Part shown: piece by piece, positions 18,337 to 27,937 of the stretch
Layout of the letters: every line of letters starts with the position of its first letter
Numbering within the stretch: position 1 is the first letter of the stretch
Origin: Streptosporangiaceae bacterium
GTDB taxonomy: Bacteria; Actinomycetota; Actinomycetes; Streptosporangiales; Streptosporangiaceae
Length of the DNA stretch: 61,847 nucleotides
Reading direction: 5' to 3'
Assembly: GCA_019245115.1 (NCBI GenBank)
Contig: JAFARZ010000072.1
Coordinates: 1 to 61,847, forward strand
Translations under genes and position numbers: made by a program
The notes under the pieces: generated by a model
Told to the model about the DNA's origin: nothing
What the model saw: only the letters and a program-made list of their open reading frames with translations
The model's database searches: none

Positions 18337-20752
18337 CCGCAGCGTCCCCGTCTCGACCGGCGGCGTTCCCGCATCGACATACCGGCTCCAGCTCACCAGC
18401 GATTTCGGCTTTGACGCGGCCGCGAACATCGCGGACTACGTGGCTGACCTGGGCATCAGCCACGTTTACCTGTCACCGATCCTGCAGGCGGCACCGGGTT
18501 CCCGGCACGGCTACGATGTGGTCGATCACTCCCGGGTGTCGGCGGACCTCGGCGGCGAGGACGGGTTCCGTGCCATGGTGCGGCGGTTCCGCGAGCATGA
18601 GCTGGGCGTGATCGTCGACATCGTGCCGAACCACATGGCCATCCCGGCGCCGGAATCGCTCAACCGCCAGCTCTGGTCGGTGCTCGCCGAAGGGCCCGGT
18701 TCGCCGTACGCGCACTGGTTCGACATCGACTGGGCCGCGCTCGGCGGCAGGTTCCTCCTCCCGATCCTGGGTGGCCCGGTCGAGGACTGCCTGGACAAAC
18801 TGACCGTCACCGAAGAGGGGTCGCTGCGCTGCTACGAGCACGTGCTGCCGCTGCGGCCCGGCACCGACGGCCTGCCGATGGCCAAGCTACTGGACGCGCA
18901 GCACTATGAGCTGGCGCACTGGCGTGACGCCAGTATCCGGCTGAACTGGCGGCGCTTCTTCGACATCACGTCGCTGATCGGCATCAGGCAGGAGGATCCG
19001 GACGTCTTCGACGCCACCCATGAGGTCGTGCTGCGGCTGGTGGCCGAGGGACTGATCGACGGGCTCCGGGTCGACCACCCGGACGGCCTGGCCGACCCGC
19101 GCGGGTACTTCCGGCGTCTGGCGGACCGGACTGGAGGGATCTGGGTCGTCGCGGAGAAGATCCTGGCCTTCACAGAGCGGCTGCCCGCGGATTGGCCGTG
19201 CGCCGGCACGACCGGCTACGACGCGCTGGCGCTGGTGGACGGGCTGTTCGTGGACCCGGACGGCGCCGCCCCGCTGCGAGAGGTGTACCAGCGGTTCGCG
19301 AATGGCGCGCCGGCAACCTTCGCGGAGGTCGCCGAGGCCGGCAAGCGGGAGATAGCGAAAGGTACCTTCACCTCCGAACTGAACCGGCTGGCCCAGCTTC
19401 TTCCCGGCAGTAGCGCGGGAGTCCGGGGGGACGGCTCCCCCCGGTCTCAAACAGACGACGTGCGCGCGACGCTGATCGAGCTGCTGGCCGGGTTCGAGGT
19501 CTACCGGGCCTACGTGCACCCCGGCGAGCCGCCGCCGGACGACTCCACGCGGGCGATCGCCGCCGCCGCGGCGGCCGCCCGGCACGCGCTGCCGGAGCGG
19601 CTGCACGCGACGCTCGACACGGTGGAAAAAGCCGTGCTCGGTGTTGGCCCGGGGGGACGACCCCCCCAGACCCCCCCGGCGGGACAGGGACCGGCCGAGT
19701 TCATCGTCCGGTTCCAGCAGACAAGCGGCCCAGTGGTGGCCAAAGGCGTGGAGGACACCGCCAGCTATCGCTGGCCCCGGCTGATCTCGCTGAACGAGGT
19801 CGGCAGCGACCCGGACCGGTTCGGCGTCGACCCGGCCGAGTTCCATGCCGCCGCGGCGCGCCTCGCGGCCGACTGGCCCGCCACGCTCACCACGTTGTCC
19901 ACGCACGACACCAAACGCCAGGAGGATGTCCGGGCCAGGATCGCGGTGCTGGCCGAGATTCCGGACGAGTGGGCGGCCGAGGTGGCCGCCTGGCACGAAG
20001 CGAGCAAGGCGGCCGGCGAGGCTATCGATGCGGATACCGAGTACCTGATCTGGCAGACATTGGCGGGCGCCTGGCCGATCAGCGGCGAGCGGCTCACCGA
20101 GTACATGACCAAGGCGATGCGCGAAGCGAAGACCCGGACGTCGTGGACCGACCCGGACGAAGAGTACGAGGCGGCGGCGCTGGCCGTGGCCCGCAACGCT
20201 CCCGCCGACCGCATCGCCGCGTTCGTGGAAAGCCTGGTGCCTGATGCTCGGGTGAACTCTCTCGGCGCGAAGCTGGTCCAGCTCACCATGCCCGGTGTTC
20301 CGGACGTCTACCAGGGCTGCGAGCTGACCGGCTTCGCGCTGGTCGACCCGGACAACCGCCGCGACGTCGACTACCAGCGCCGCCGCGGAATGCTGGACCA
20401 AGATTCACCCACGGACCTGGACGGGGAGAAACTGCTCGTGACCTCTCGTGCCTTGCGGTTGCGCCACGATCACCCTGACTGGTTCGCAGGCAGCTACGCC
20501 GCGCTCACCGCGACCGGGGCCGCCGCCAGCCACGTCGTCGCGTTCCAGCGCGGCGGCCACGCGGTGACCGTCGCGACCAGGCTGCCAGCAACCCTGCGCC
20601 GGCGCGGCGGCTGGGCGGACACCGCGCTGCCGCTCGACGGCAGGTGGCGGGATGAGCTGACCGGCATGCTGTATACCGCCGATGAGCATGCCGGGCTGAA
20701 GCTATCCGAGCTGACCAGTAACCTGCCCGTGGCGCTGGTGGTGCCGGCATGA
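18329..20752 (+). CDS. treY: Maltooligosyltrehalose synthase
   Basis: An 807-residue GH13 protein. VPASTYRLQLTSDFGFDAAA is the TreY opening. Catalytic segments are GLRVDHPDGLADPRGYFRRL (Asp), WVVAEKIL (Glu) and LSTHDTKRQEDVRAR (His-Asp). It rearranges the reducing-end alpha-1,4 bond of a maltooligosaccharide into the alpha,alpha-1,1 bond of maltooligosyltrehalose. Start is a GTG overlapping the glgX stop by 8 bp. Two GC-hairpin sequences are embedded in frame (19423-19444, 19648-19678), giving Gly/Pro-rich insertions (GVRGDGSPRSQ and VGPGGRPPQTPPAGQG) at points where TreY proteins normally have short loops. The active-site motifs remain intact, so the enzyme is probably functional. Confidence 0.95.
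19423..19444. repeat. G-run/C-run hairpin inserted in frame in treY
   Basis: CCGGGGGGACGGCTCCCCCC followed by GG forms a 7-8 bp stem with a small loop. It matches the hairpins at 19648, 32636 and 46748, two of which are also inside coding sequence. Codons here encode a Gly/Asp/Ser loop. Confidence 0.7.
19648..19678. repeat. Second G-run/C-run hairpin in treY
   Basis: CCCGGGGGGACGACCCCCCC is followed by AGA and another seven C. The order G-run, ACGA, C-run, C-run matches the copies at 32636 and 46748. It encodes GPGGRPPQTPP in frame. Confidence 0.7.
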
Positions 20753-22491
20753 CCAGGTTCAGCGTCTGGGCGCCGGATTCCAGCGCCGTTGAGCTGGACG
20801 CTGGGGCCGAACGGTATCCGATGACCGCCGCGGATCGCCCCGGCTGGTGGCAGGCCGAGGTGCCGCACGTCACCGACTACGCGTTCCGTCTCGACGGCGG
20901 CGAAGCGCTGCCCGACCCGAGATCGCCGAGGCAGCCGTCCGGCATCAACGGGCCGAGCCGGGTCTACGACCACGCCGCGTACACATGGACCGACCACGAC
21001 TGGCGCGGTGTTCCGCTGAGCGGGTCGCTCATCTACGAGCTGCACGTCGGCACGTTCACCAGCGAGGGAACCTTCGACGCCGCCATCGGCAGGCTTGGCC
21101 ACCTCAAAGAGCTCGGCATCACGACCGTGGAGCTGATGCCGGTGGCGACGTTCCCCGGCCGCCACGGCTGGGGATACGACGGGATCAACCTGTGGGCCGT
21201 GCACGAGCCGTACGGCGGCCCGGACGGGCTGAAGCGCTTCGTCGACGCCTGCCACGGCGAAGGGCTGGGCGTGCTCCTCGACGTGGTCTACAACCATGTC
21301 GGGATCGGGAACCGGCTGCCCGACTTCGGGCCGTACTTCACCGACGCCCACACCACGCCGTGGGGTCCGGCGGTCAACCTGGACCAGCCAGGCTCGGACG
21401 AAGTGCGCGCGTTCCTGATCGGCAACGCGCTGATGTGGCTTCGCGACTACCACCTGGACGGGCTCCGGCTCGACGCGGTGCACGCGCTGGCGGACCAGCG
21501 GGCGACGCACTTCCTCGAGGAACTGACCGTCGAGGTCCGGACGCTGGAAGCCGCGCTCAACCGCGACCTGGTGCTCATCGCCGAATCCGACGCCAACGAT
21601 CCCCGGCTGGTCTCCGCCCGCGAGGCCGGCGGGTATGGGCTCGACGGCCAGTGGAGCGACGACTTCCACCACGCCGTCCACACGGCGGTGACCGGCGAAC
21701 GGCAGGGTTATTATGCCGATTTCGCCACCGTTACAGCGTTGGCCAAAATATATAAACAGGCCTTTTTTCATAACGGCGTCTGGTCTTCTTTCCGGGGACG
21801 TAGTCACGGCCGCCCGGTCGACGTGCACCGTCTTCCCGCCTCCCGGTTCCTGGGCTACCTCCAGGACCACGACCAGGTCGGCAACCGGGCGACCGGCGAC
21901 AGGATGCCCGCCGCGGCCGCCCGGGTGGGCGTCGGCCTGGTCCTGACCAGCCCGTTTACGCCGATGCTGTTCATGGGCGAGGAATGGGGCGCGGACACCC
22001 CGTGGCAGTATTTCACCGACCACATCGATCCCGGCCTGGCCAAGGCGGTCGCCGAAGGACGCAGGCGGGAATTCGCCGCGCACGGCTGGAGCGCGGCCGA
22101 CGTGCCCGACCCCCAGGACCAGGCGACGTTCCTGCGCTCCAAGCTGGACTGGTCACAGCCGGACCGCGAGCCGTACGCGAGCACGCTGGCCTGGTACCGG
22201 GAACTGATCGCGCTCCGCCGGGCCTGGCCCGAACTGACCGACCCCTGGCTCGATCACCTGAGCGTCACCTATGACGAGCAGGCCTGCTGGCTGGCCGTGC
22301 GGCGCGGTCGGCTGCGCATCGCGGCCAACCTGGGCGGGCAGCCGGCGACGCTCCCGCTGCCGGCTGAGGCGACGGTGCTCGCGGCCTCCTGCCCAGGTGT
22401 CACACCGCCCACGATGCCTCCCAGTTCGTTCGCGGTTTTCCTGGCGGAGAACAACGTCGTTAAAGGACAGAACGAACTTTGGTTATCGTGA
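20749..22491 (+). CDS. treZ: Maltooligosyltrehalose trehalohydrolase
   Basis: The protein has 580 residues. It begins MTRFSVWAPDSSAVEL, the N-terminal beta-sandwich of TreZ. Catalytic parts are DGLRLDAVHALAD (Asp), LIAESDANDPRLV (Glu) and YLQDHDQVGNRATGDR (His-Asp). It hydrolyses maltooligosyltrehalose to trehalose plus a shortened oligosaccharide. The ATG overlaps the treY stop by ATGA. At about 21705-21790 the codons turn strikingly AT-rich (AAAATATATAAA, TTTTTTCAT) although the protein stays normal (FFHNGVWSSFRGRSHGRP). The last 32 bp overlap the convergent MFS gene. Confidence 0.95.
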   Translation: MTRFSVWAPDSSAVELDAGAERYPMTAADRPGWWQAEVPHVTDYAFRLDGGEALPDPRSPRQPSGINGPSRVYDHAAYTWTDHDWRGVPLSGSLIYELHVGTFTSEGTFDAAIGRLGHLKELGITTVELMPVATFPGRHGWGYDGINLWAVHEPYGGPDGLKRFVDACHGEGLGVLLDVVYNHVGIGNRLPDFGPYFTDAHTTPWGPAVNLDQPGSDEVRAFLIGNALMWLRDYHLDGLRLDAVHALADQRATHFLEELTVEVRTLEAALNRDLVLIAESDANDPRLVSAREAGGYGLDGQWSDDFHHAVHTAVTGERQGYYADFATVTALAKIYKQAFFHNGVWSSFRGRSHGRPVDVHRLPASRFLGYLQDHDQVGNRATGDRMPAAAARVGVGLVLTSPFTPMLFMGEEWGADTPWQYFTDHIDPGLAKAVAEGRRREFAAHGWSAADVPDPQDQATFLRSKLDWSQPDREPYASTLAWYRELIALRRAWPELTDPWLDHLSVTYDEQACWLAVRRGRLRIAANLGGQPATLPLPAEATVLAASCPGVTPPTMPPSSFAVFLAENNVVKGQNELWLS

Positions 22492-23728
22492 CTCCGGCCG
22501 CTGCGGACGCCACCCCAGCCAGCGCGAACAGCGCGGGGTAGCTGTGCCCGAGGCCAAGCACGAGGCCGGCCACGATCGGGGCGACGACCAGCGGCAGCGA
22601 GTAGCCGATGTTCAGCACGCCGAGATCCTTGGCGCGGTCGGACGCGGCCGGCAGCACCGCGGTCAGCACGGCGGGGGCGGCGGCCCAGTACGTGCCGAAG
22701 CCGAAGCCGAGCAGCGGCGCGGCCACCAGCGCCAGCGACCAGGTCGGCGAGATGACCAGCAGCAGCGCGGCCATTCCGCACGCCGCGGCGGCGCCGATCA
22801 CGTACGGCTTGCGGCGGCCGGACCGGTCCGAGGCGGTGCCGCAGACCACGCCGGCGACGGCCAGCGCGACGGCGTACAGGGCCATCAGGATCAGCAGCCC
22901 GTTCTGCGGGTCGTGGTAGCGGACCTGGTCGGTGAGGAAATACAGCAGGTACAGCGTGCCGAGGTCGTTGCCCAGGTTGACCAGGAAGTGGGTCAGCCAG
23001 GCCCAGCCGAAGTCCGGGTAGGTCTTCGGCGACACCCACAGCTGCTTGAGCGCCGTGCTGATCGGCGTCCGCGGCTTGAACTGTTCGGGTAGCGCTTCGT
23101 CGGGTGTGCGCAGCGCGAAGGCGGCGGCGCCGGCCACGACGAGCAACCCGCAGGTCAGATAGCCCGCGGAGATGCCGGTCACGATCAAGATGACGATCAG
23201 TGCGCCGAGCACTGTGCCCAGCATCTGGCTGATGCCGATCAGGCCGCCGAGCGTGCCGCGCTGGTTGGCCGGCACGCGGTCGGGGATTGCCGAGGTCAGC
23301 GTGGCGAGCATGCCGCCGAGCCCCACCTGGGCCACGCACCACCCGACCGCCATCACCGGGATGTCCGGCGCGGCGGCGAGGATCGCGAGGCCGATGGCGC
23401 CGGTGGCGGCGCCGGCCAGCGTCCACGGGTGCCTTCGGCCATATTTGGATGTGGTTCGATCCGAGTGTGCGCCGACGATCGGGTTGGCGATCAGCGACGC
23501 GATCGCGCCCGCCGCCATCACGACGGAGAACAGCGCCGCTTTGTCGGCCCGGTGCAGCGACTGGACCTGTTCGGGGAGCAGCACCTGGATCGGCGCATAG
23601 ATCGCCAGCCACAGTCCGACGTTCGCGGTGAACAGCAGCGCGATCCAGCCAGGCCGGACCGGCGTGACCGGCTCCGCCAGCGCGGCCGGCACCGCCTGGG
23701 CCGTCGTCGCCTCAACAGCCTCATCCAT
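22460..23728 (-). CDS. MFS transporter, 12 TM
   Basis: With the ATG at 23728 the protein has 422 residues. GGAAGGAGG lies just upstream and an adjacent GTG is an alternative. The MFS loop 2-3 signature is visible as NPIVGAHSDRTTSKYGRRHPW, and a second-half equivalent as VCGTASDRSGRRKPYV. About twelve hydrophobic helices are present. The substrate cannot be deduced; GXXSDRTxxxxGRRxP loops are seen in sugar and multidrug carriers. It converges on treZ with a 32-bp overlap, but that does not prove a role in sugar transport. A perfect 18-bp hairpin lies directly upstream of its ribosome binding site. Confidence 0.87.
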   Translation of the reverse strand: MDEAVEATTAQAVPAALAEPVTPVRPGWIALLFTANVGLWLAIYAPIQVLLPEQVQSLHRADKAALFSVVMAAGAIASLIANPIVGAHSDRTTSKYGRRHPWTLAGAATGAIGLAILAAAPDIPVMAVGWCVAQVGLGGMLATLTSAIPDRVPANQRGTLGGLIGISQMLGTVLGALIVILIVTGISAGYLTCGLLVVAGAAAFALRTPDEALPEQFKPRTPISTALKQLWVSPKTYPDFGWAWLTHFLVNLGNDLGTLYLLYFLTDQVRYHDPQNGLLILMALYAVALAVAGVVCGTASDRSGRRKPYVIGAAAACGMAALLLVISPTWSLALVAAPLLGFGFGTYWAAAPAVLTAVLPAASDRAKDLGVLNIGYSLPLVVAPIVAGLVLGLGHSYPALFALAGVASAAAGVTITKVRSVL

Positions 23729-23751
23729 CACAGTCCCTCCTTCCCCGCGAC

Positions 23752-23806
23752 GGGGTGAATGTGCCATCGCACCCCCTCTGGGGGGGGACGATGGCACATT
23801 CACCCC
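23752..23806. repeat. Perfect 18-bp inverted repeat with G-run loop
   Basis: GGGGTGAATGTGCCATCG (23752-23769) is exactly complementary to 23789-23806, with a 19-base loop holding a C-run and a G-run. It sits between two leftward genes: downstream of the amino-acid-lyase-like gene's neighbour gap and upstream of the MFS gene. It may be a promoter operator or mRNA structure. Its arms resemble 335-388 and the half-site at 48853. Confidence 0.85.
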
Positions 23807-23814
23807 CCGGTGGA

Positions 23815-25020
23815 CTAGCCGAAGCACTGTCCCTCCCCGCGGTACGTGGGGACGGGCGTGACCTCGCTGCCGGCTGGGTCAAGGGCCTGGTAGCGCGTGA
23901 AGCGCTCGGCCAGTTCGCCGGCCTTGGCGTGCCGCATCCACACCCGGTCCCCTACGTGGAGGGCCATCGCCGATGGACCGCGTACCGGCGTCTGGACCTC
24001 GCCGGCCCCTTCCGTGGCGGTGAGCTTGAGGCCTGGCGGGAGATACGGCCGGGGCAGCCGATCCTTCGTCCCGGTCCCGGAGGCCAGGTAGCCGCCGGTG
24101 AACAACGTGGCGATGCCGGGTTCCGGCTTCCTGGTCACGGACAGCGCGTAGACGAGCGCGGGGTGCGGCCTGAACCTGGTGTAGGCGTCGAACAGGGTCG
24201 GGCCGACCAGGCCAGAACCGGCGGCCAGTTCGGTGACGGAGCTGTCCTGCCTGGTGGTCTCCAGGCTGCCGGTCCCGCCGCCGTTGACGAACTCCAGGTC
24301 CGCGATGCTCCTGATCAGCTCGACGGCCGCGGCTCTGCGCTCGTGTAGTTCTCTGACGGAACGCTCCTGGATCAGGCGAACCGCCCTGGCCTTGAGCGGT
24401 TGTCCGGGAGGAGCGTCGCCGAGGCCCGCGACCTGGCCCTCGTAGCCCATGACGCCGACGAGCCTGAAGCCCTTGTGGCCGATGATCGCCCTCGCGAACT
24501 GGAATGCCTGCTGGGGGGTGTGCAGCGGGGACCGGCGCGTGCCGATGTGGACGTTCTTCGCCGGGCGCCAGGAGACGTCCAGGTCCAGGCAGACCCGGAT
24601 TTCGGGATGGTCCTGACCGAGGACGCTCGTCACCAGGTCGAGATGGGCCTGCTCGTCCACCATGATCGTGACATGCCGCCGTGCCTTTTCGTTGGTGGCC
24701 AGGCTGTGCAGGGCCCGGTAGTCGACGGTCGGGTACGCCACCAGGATGTCCTCGCTCATGCCATGTTCGTGCAGCCAGAGGGCCTCGGGCAGGGAGTAGC
24801 ACATCAGGCCGTGGTAACCCGGGTGGGCGAGGGCGCGCTCGATCAGGAAGCGGCATCTGACCGACTTGGTGGCCAGCCGGATCGGCTTGCCGGCGGCACG
24901 TCTGGCCATATCGTCGGCATTGCGGTCGAATGCCTCCAGGTCGATCAGCGCCAGCGGCGGATCCAGGTGCGCGGTGGCTTTGTCGTAACGAGCATGTCTC
25001 GCTTCGAGGTCAGACGGCAT
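23815..25020 (-). CDS. PLP-dependent D-threonine aldolase / D-serine dehydratase-like protein
   Basis: The protein has 401 residues and an alanine-racemase-type N-terminal barrel. PIRLATKSVR (K52) is the likely PLP lysine. GVMGYEGQVAG and EFVNGGGTGSLETT fit the phosphate-binding part, and a C-terminal beta domain with ALHVGDRVWMRHAKAGE follows. Proteins of this class (DSD1-like, 'amino acid deaminase/aldolase') act on D-3-hydroxy amino acids such as D-threonine or D-serine. I placed the start at 25020; earlier codons in the frame run into the divergent gene and look non-coding. Leftward and directly upstream of the MFS gene (hairpin between), it may be cotranscribed with it. Confidence 0.83.
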   Translation of the reverse strand: MPSDLEARHARYDKATAHLDPPLALIDLEAFDRNADDMARRAAGKPIRLATKSVRCRFLIERALAHPGYHGLMCYSLPEALWLHEHGMSEDILVAYPTVDYRALHSLATNEKARRHVTIMVDEQAHLDLVTSVLGQDHPEIRVCLDLDVSWRPAKNVHIGTRRSPLHTPQQAFQFARAIIGHKGFRLVGVMGYEGQVAGLGDAPPGQPLKARAVRLIQERSVRELHERRAAAVELIRSIADLEFVNGGGTGSLETTRQDSSVTELAAGSGLVGPTLFDAYTRFRPHPALVYALSVTRKPEPGIATLFTGGYLASGTGTKDRLPRPYLPPGLKLTATEGAGEVQTPVRGPSAMALHVGDRVWMRHAKAGELAERFTRYQALDPAGSEVTPVPTYRGEGQCFG

Positions 25021-25069
25021 GTCTCGGAGAGTAGACGGTGCGGGGCCCGCATGGGAATACTCTCCAGTA

Positions 25070-26389
25070 ATGAGAACTACGTGGCGGAATTGGGCCAGGA
25101 CCGCGTCGGCTACCCCGGCGCGGTGGTATCGGCCCACAAGCGTCTCCGGCATAACAGAGGCCGTGAAGGCCGCCGCGGCCGGCGGCCTGACCGTGCGGGC
25201 ACTGGGCAGCGGGCATTCGTTCACGCCGATCGGGGTGTGCGATGGAGTCGCCCTCGACCTGTCGGCGTGGACGGGTGTGGCCTCCGCAGACGCTGGCAGC
25301 GGCGTGGTCACCGTGCGGTCCGGGACGACGATCCGCGCGCTGAATACGGCGCTGGACGGCCTGGGCCTGGCCATGGCCAACCTCGGGGACATCGACGCGC
25401 AGACGATCGCCGGGGCGCTGGCCACCGGGACGCACGGAACCGGTTCGGGCCTGGGCGGGTTGGCCACGCAGGTGCTGGGGTTCGAGCTTGTGCTCGCCGA
25501 CGCGTCGGTGGTGCTGTGCTCGGCCACGGAGCGGCCCGACCTGTTCGCGGCCGCGCGGGTCGGGCTGGGCGCGCTGGGCGTGGTGACCACCGTGACGTTG
25601 CAGTGCGTTCCGGCGTTTTCCCTGATTGCGGACGAGCGGCCGGTCCCGCTGGAAGAGGTGCTCGGGTCGTTCGATTCGCTGGCGGCGGAGAGCGACCACT
25701 TTGAGTTCTACTGGTTCCCGTATGGCCGCAACGCGCTGGTCAAGCGCAACAACCGCGTGATTGACGGGCATCTCGGATCCGTGGATATGCCGCCGCCGAT
25801 GTCGCCGTTGCGGCGGTTCTACGAATTCGAGCTGATGGAGAACACTGCCTTCGGCGCGCTGTGCCGGGCCGGGCGCACGGTGCCGCGGCTGATCCCGTCG
25901 CTGAACAGGTTCTCGTCGTCGATGTTGTCACAGCGGTCGTATACCGCCGTGTCGCACGAGGTGTTCGTGACGCCCCGGCGGGTGCGCTTCGTGGAGTCGG
26001 AGTACGCGGTTCCACGTGAATCAATACTCACCGTGCTCGGTGAGCTGCGATCCGCCGTGCCGCGACTGGCGTCGCCGGTCATGTTCCCGGTCGAGGTCAG
26101 GGTGGCGGCCGCCGACGACGTCTGGTTGTCAACCGCCTACGACCGCGCGTCGGCTTATGTCGCCATCCACCAGTACGCCGGCCTGCCCTATGAGGAGTAC
26201 TTCGATACCTTCGAGTCCATCGTCGCGTCTGTTGGCGGCCGGCCGCACTGGGGCAAAATGCACTCCCTGGACGCCGAGCGGCTGCGGCACCTGTACCCTC
26301 GCTTCGACGACTTCCGCCGGGTCCGCGCCGAAGTAGACCCCGAAGGCCGTTTCGCCAACCCCTACCTAACCCGCGTCCTGGATCCGTGA
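25070..26389 (+). CDS. FAD-linked aldonolactone oxidase-like protein
   Basis: A 439-residue VAO-family flavoprotein. GSGHSF (H49) marks the FAD region whose His often binds flavin covalently. GDIDAQTIAGALATGTHGTG completes the FAD-binding PP-loop area. Near the C-terminus PHWGKMHSL is the HWGK motif of D-arabinono/L-gulono-1,4-lactone oxidases and alditol oxidase. Members oxidise aldonolactones or alditols with O2 or another acceptor. The ATG at 25070 begins MRTTWRNWARTA, the usual opening; upstream codons lack support. It diverges from the PLP enzyme with only 49 bp between starts, so both promoters overlap. Confidence 0.88.
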   Translation: MRTTWRNWARTASATPARWYRPTSVSGITEAVKAAAAGGLTVRALGSGHSFTPIGVCDGVALDLSAWTGVASADAGSGVVTVRSGTTIRALNTALDGLGLAMANLGDIDAQTIAGALATGTHGTGSGLGGLATQVLGFELVLADASVVLCSATERPDLFAAARVGLGALGVVTTVTLQCVPAFSLIADERPVPLEEVLGSFDSLAAESDHFEFYWFPYGRNALVKRNNRVIDGHLGSVDMPPPMSPLRRFYEFELMENTAFGALCRAGRTVPRLIPSLNRFSSSMLSQRSYTAVSHEVFVTPRRVRFVESEYAVPRESILTVLGELRSAVPRLASPVMFPVEVRVAAADDVWLSTAYDRASAYVAIHQYAGLPYEEYFDTFESIVASVGGRPHWGKMHSLDAERLRHLYPRFDDFRRVRAEVDPEGRFANPYLTRVLDP

Positions 26390-26397
26390 AGGTGCCG

Positions 26398-26478
26398 TTG
26401 CCCGGATATGACTGTTATGCGCCTGTGGCCCGTGGCACGCCACCGATTTGCCCGGATATGCCCGTTATGCGTCTGTGG
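26398..26478. repeat. 31-bp direct repeat, 50-bp spacing
   Basis: TTGCCCGGATATG...CTGTGG occurs at 26398-26428 and 26448-26478, with 28 of 31 bases matching. It lies just after the aldonolactone oxidase gene in otherwise gene-free DNA. Confidence 0.75.
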
Positions 26479-26547
26479 TTCGTCCGCGCTCGCCGCTTCT
26501 GCGCGCCCGACATATCAGCCTTTGTCCCCTTTCCTGGAACGCACAGC

Positions 26548-26624
26548 GTGGAAGAATAGAGCCTTGCGGAAGTTTAGGCGCCGGTTTCCGGCGCCTTTTC
26601 TTCCAGAAGGCTCCCATCTTCCAC
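26548..26624. repeat. Nested palindromic intergenic repeat, copy A
   Basis: Outer arms (GTGGAAGA ... TCTTCCAC and AGAGCCTT ... AAGGCTC) enclose a perfect inner hairpin GGCGCCGGTTTCCGGCGCC at 26577-26595. The same design occurs at 31137, 49095 and 61276. It lies between convergent genes and may end transcription or form a small structured RNA. The rest of 26390-26800 holds no gene I can support. Confidence 0.85.
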
Positions 26625-26809
26625 AGAATGGCTGCTTCCGTGCCGACTATGTGATGATACGTGTAATTACAGTAACTAGGCTGCCAGCCCATTCTGACGA
26701 AGGTGCCATGCCGCAAACACGCCTAATCGGGAGCGCTTGCGATTTCAGATCGCAGGTAATACTACGGTGGCAGCGCGGCGAGCGGAGCGAGCGTCGCGGG
26801 GCCGCCCGC

Positions 26810-27182
26810 TGACCACGGTGGCAGCGCGCGGGCCACGGCCCGAGCCGTGAACGACCGGCTCAGCAGCTTCCTGAGCCGGGTGTGTTCCGGGGGATCCATG
26901 TTCAGCATCATCTTGCGGACGTACCGGAGCGCCTCGGGCGTGGCCGGATCGCGGATCTGCGTCGCTCCCACCGCGGAGGAGAACAGTTGCGGGGCGGGTG
27001 AGCACCGATTCGACGTCCGCGTGCCGGAGAACCAGCCAGAACCCCGGTCCGCCCGGCCAGCCGAGCACCGGCTTCTCGTCAACTCACACCACGGGAGCCT
27101 CGCGGCGCAGCCGGGCCAGCGCGCCGAACGGCACGCCCGTCACGTACGTGGCCGGATCGAAGATGACCTCGGTATCTGTCAT
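26810..27182 (-). pseudogene. Decayed cytochrome P450, N-terminal third
   Basis: The ATG at 27182 overlaps the hydrolase stop by ATGA and opens MTDTEVIFDPATYVTGVPF...LRREAPVV. A TGA then stands where the family has Trp. After it the same frame continues VDEKPVLGWPGGPGFWLVLRH, typical of P450 strand 1. Near 27000 a one-base frameshift moves the match to another frame (QLFSSAVG, RKMMLNMDPPEHTRLRKLL, FTARAVARAL), the helix C region. Homology ends at about 26810; helix I, the ExxR motif and the haem-binding Cys are absent. So it has a nonsense change, a frameshift and loss of about two-thirds of the gene. It was presumably once cotranscribed with the hydrolase. Confidence 0.8.
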
Positions 27183-27937
27183 CGCAGCCGGAGATGTTCT
27201 TCGACCGAGGTGGCTAGGGCGACCGGGGTCTCGAACATCGGGTAATGGCCGGCGTTGGCCAGGACGATCATCTCGGCGTTGGGGAAATGCTGGAGCCACG
27301 TCTGCCGCATGAGGTCCGCGCCCAGCGCCGGGTCGTGCTCGCCGGCGATCACCCGCACGCGCGCCGGGTTGCCCTTCACCTGGCCGGAGAAGTCGGTCTT
27401 GGCCCATGACGGGAGGTAGGCGGCGAACGCCCGAACGGTTGACTGCTCCAGCGAATGCCGTACCAGGCTGTCGATGAAGACCGGGGTCAGCCGGCTCCCG
27501 GTGGTGAAGTTGATGATCGTCGCCCGGTTGCCGGGGTTCTCGGCAGCACCGTCGAACAGGGCCCAGCTCTGATCGTCGAACGGCACGCCGGACGCGGGGA
27601 CCGGGTTGACCGCCACCATCATCCGCACCCGGCCGGGCGCCTGGAGCAGCACCTGGGCGATCGCCTTCCCGCCCATGGAGTGGCCGACCAGCGAGAAACG
27701 ATCCCAGCCCAGTTCGTCGGCCAGCGCGATCGCGTCCGCGGCCGCTTCCTCCATGGTGAACTCGCCGCTGACGTCCTTACGACCGCCGTAACCGCGTAGG
27801 TTCATGAACGCATAGGTGAAGGCGGAGCCGTCGAGATGATCCGGCAGCGACCCCCATCCGTAAGCCGAGCCGAACCACCCGTGCAGGGCGATGACGTGAT
27901 GATCCCCGGAACCTACGGTCACATACGGACTGGCCAT
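27179..27937 (-). CDS. Alpha/beta hydrolase
   Basis: A 252-residue alpha/beta-hydrolase fold protein. HGWFGSAYGW forms the oxyanion region, VGHSMGG holds the nucleophile Ser (near residue 93), AGEHDPALG the acid, and ANAGHYPMFETP the catalytic His. Length is normal. The substrate is not evident; it may hydrolyse an ester or lactone made or opened by the once-adjacent P450. Its stop overlaps the start of the P450 pseudogene, so the pair was an operon. It starts at an ATG and is divergent from the HerA-type gene. Confidence 0.88.
   Translation of the reverse strand: MASPYVTVGSGDHHVIALHGWFGSAYGWGSLPDHLDGSAFTYAFMNLRGYGGRKDVSGEFTMEEAAADAIALADELGWDRFSLVGHSMGGKAIAQVLLQAPGRVRMMVAVNPVPASGVPFDDQSWALFDGAAENPGNRATIINFTTGSRLTPVFIDSLVRHSLEQSTVRAFAAYLPSWAKTDFSGQVKGNPARVRVIAGEHDPALGADLMRQTWLQHFPNAEMIVLANAGHYPMFETPVALATSVEEHLRLR

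Noticed and set aside
18887..20401. Long leftward frame inside treY
   Set aside because: Arg/Gly/Val-rich antisense image of a clear GH13 gene.
22269..23612. Leftward frame overlapping the MFS gene
   Set aside because: Arg/Pro-rich, without membrane helices; the overlapping frame encodes a good transporter.
25021..25590. Upstream extension of the PLP enzyme
   Set aside because: It runs through the divergent oxidase gene and shows no domain.
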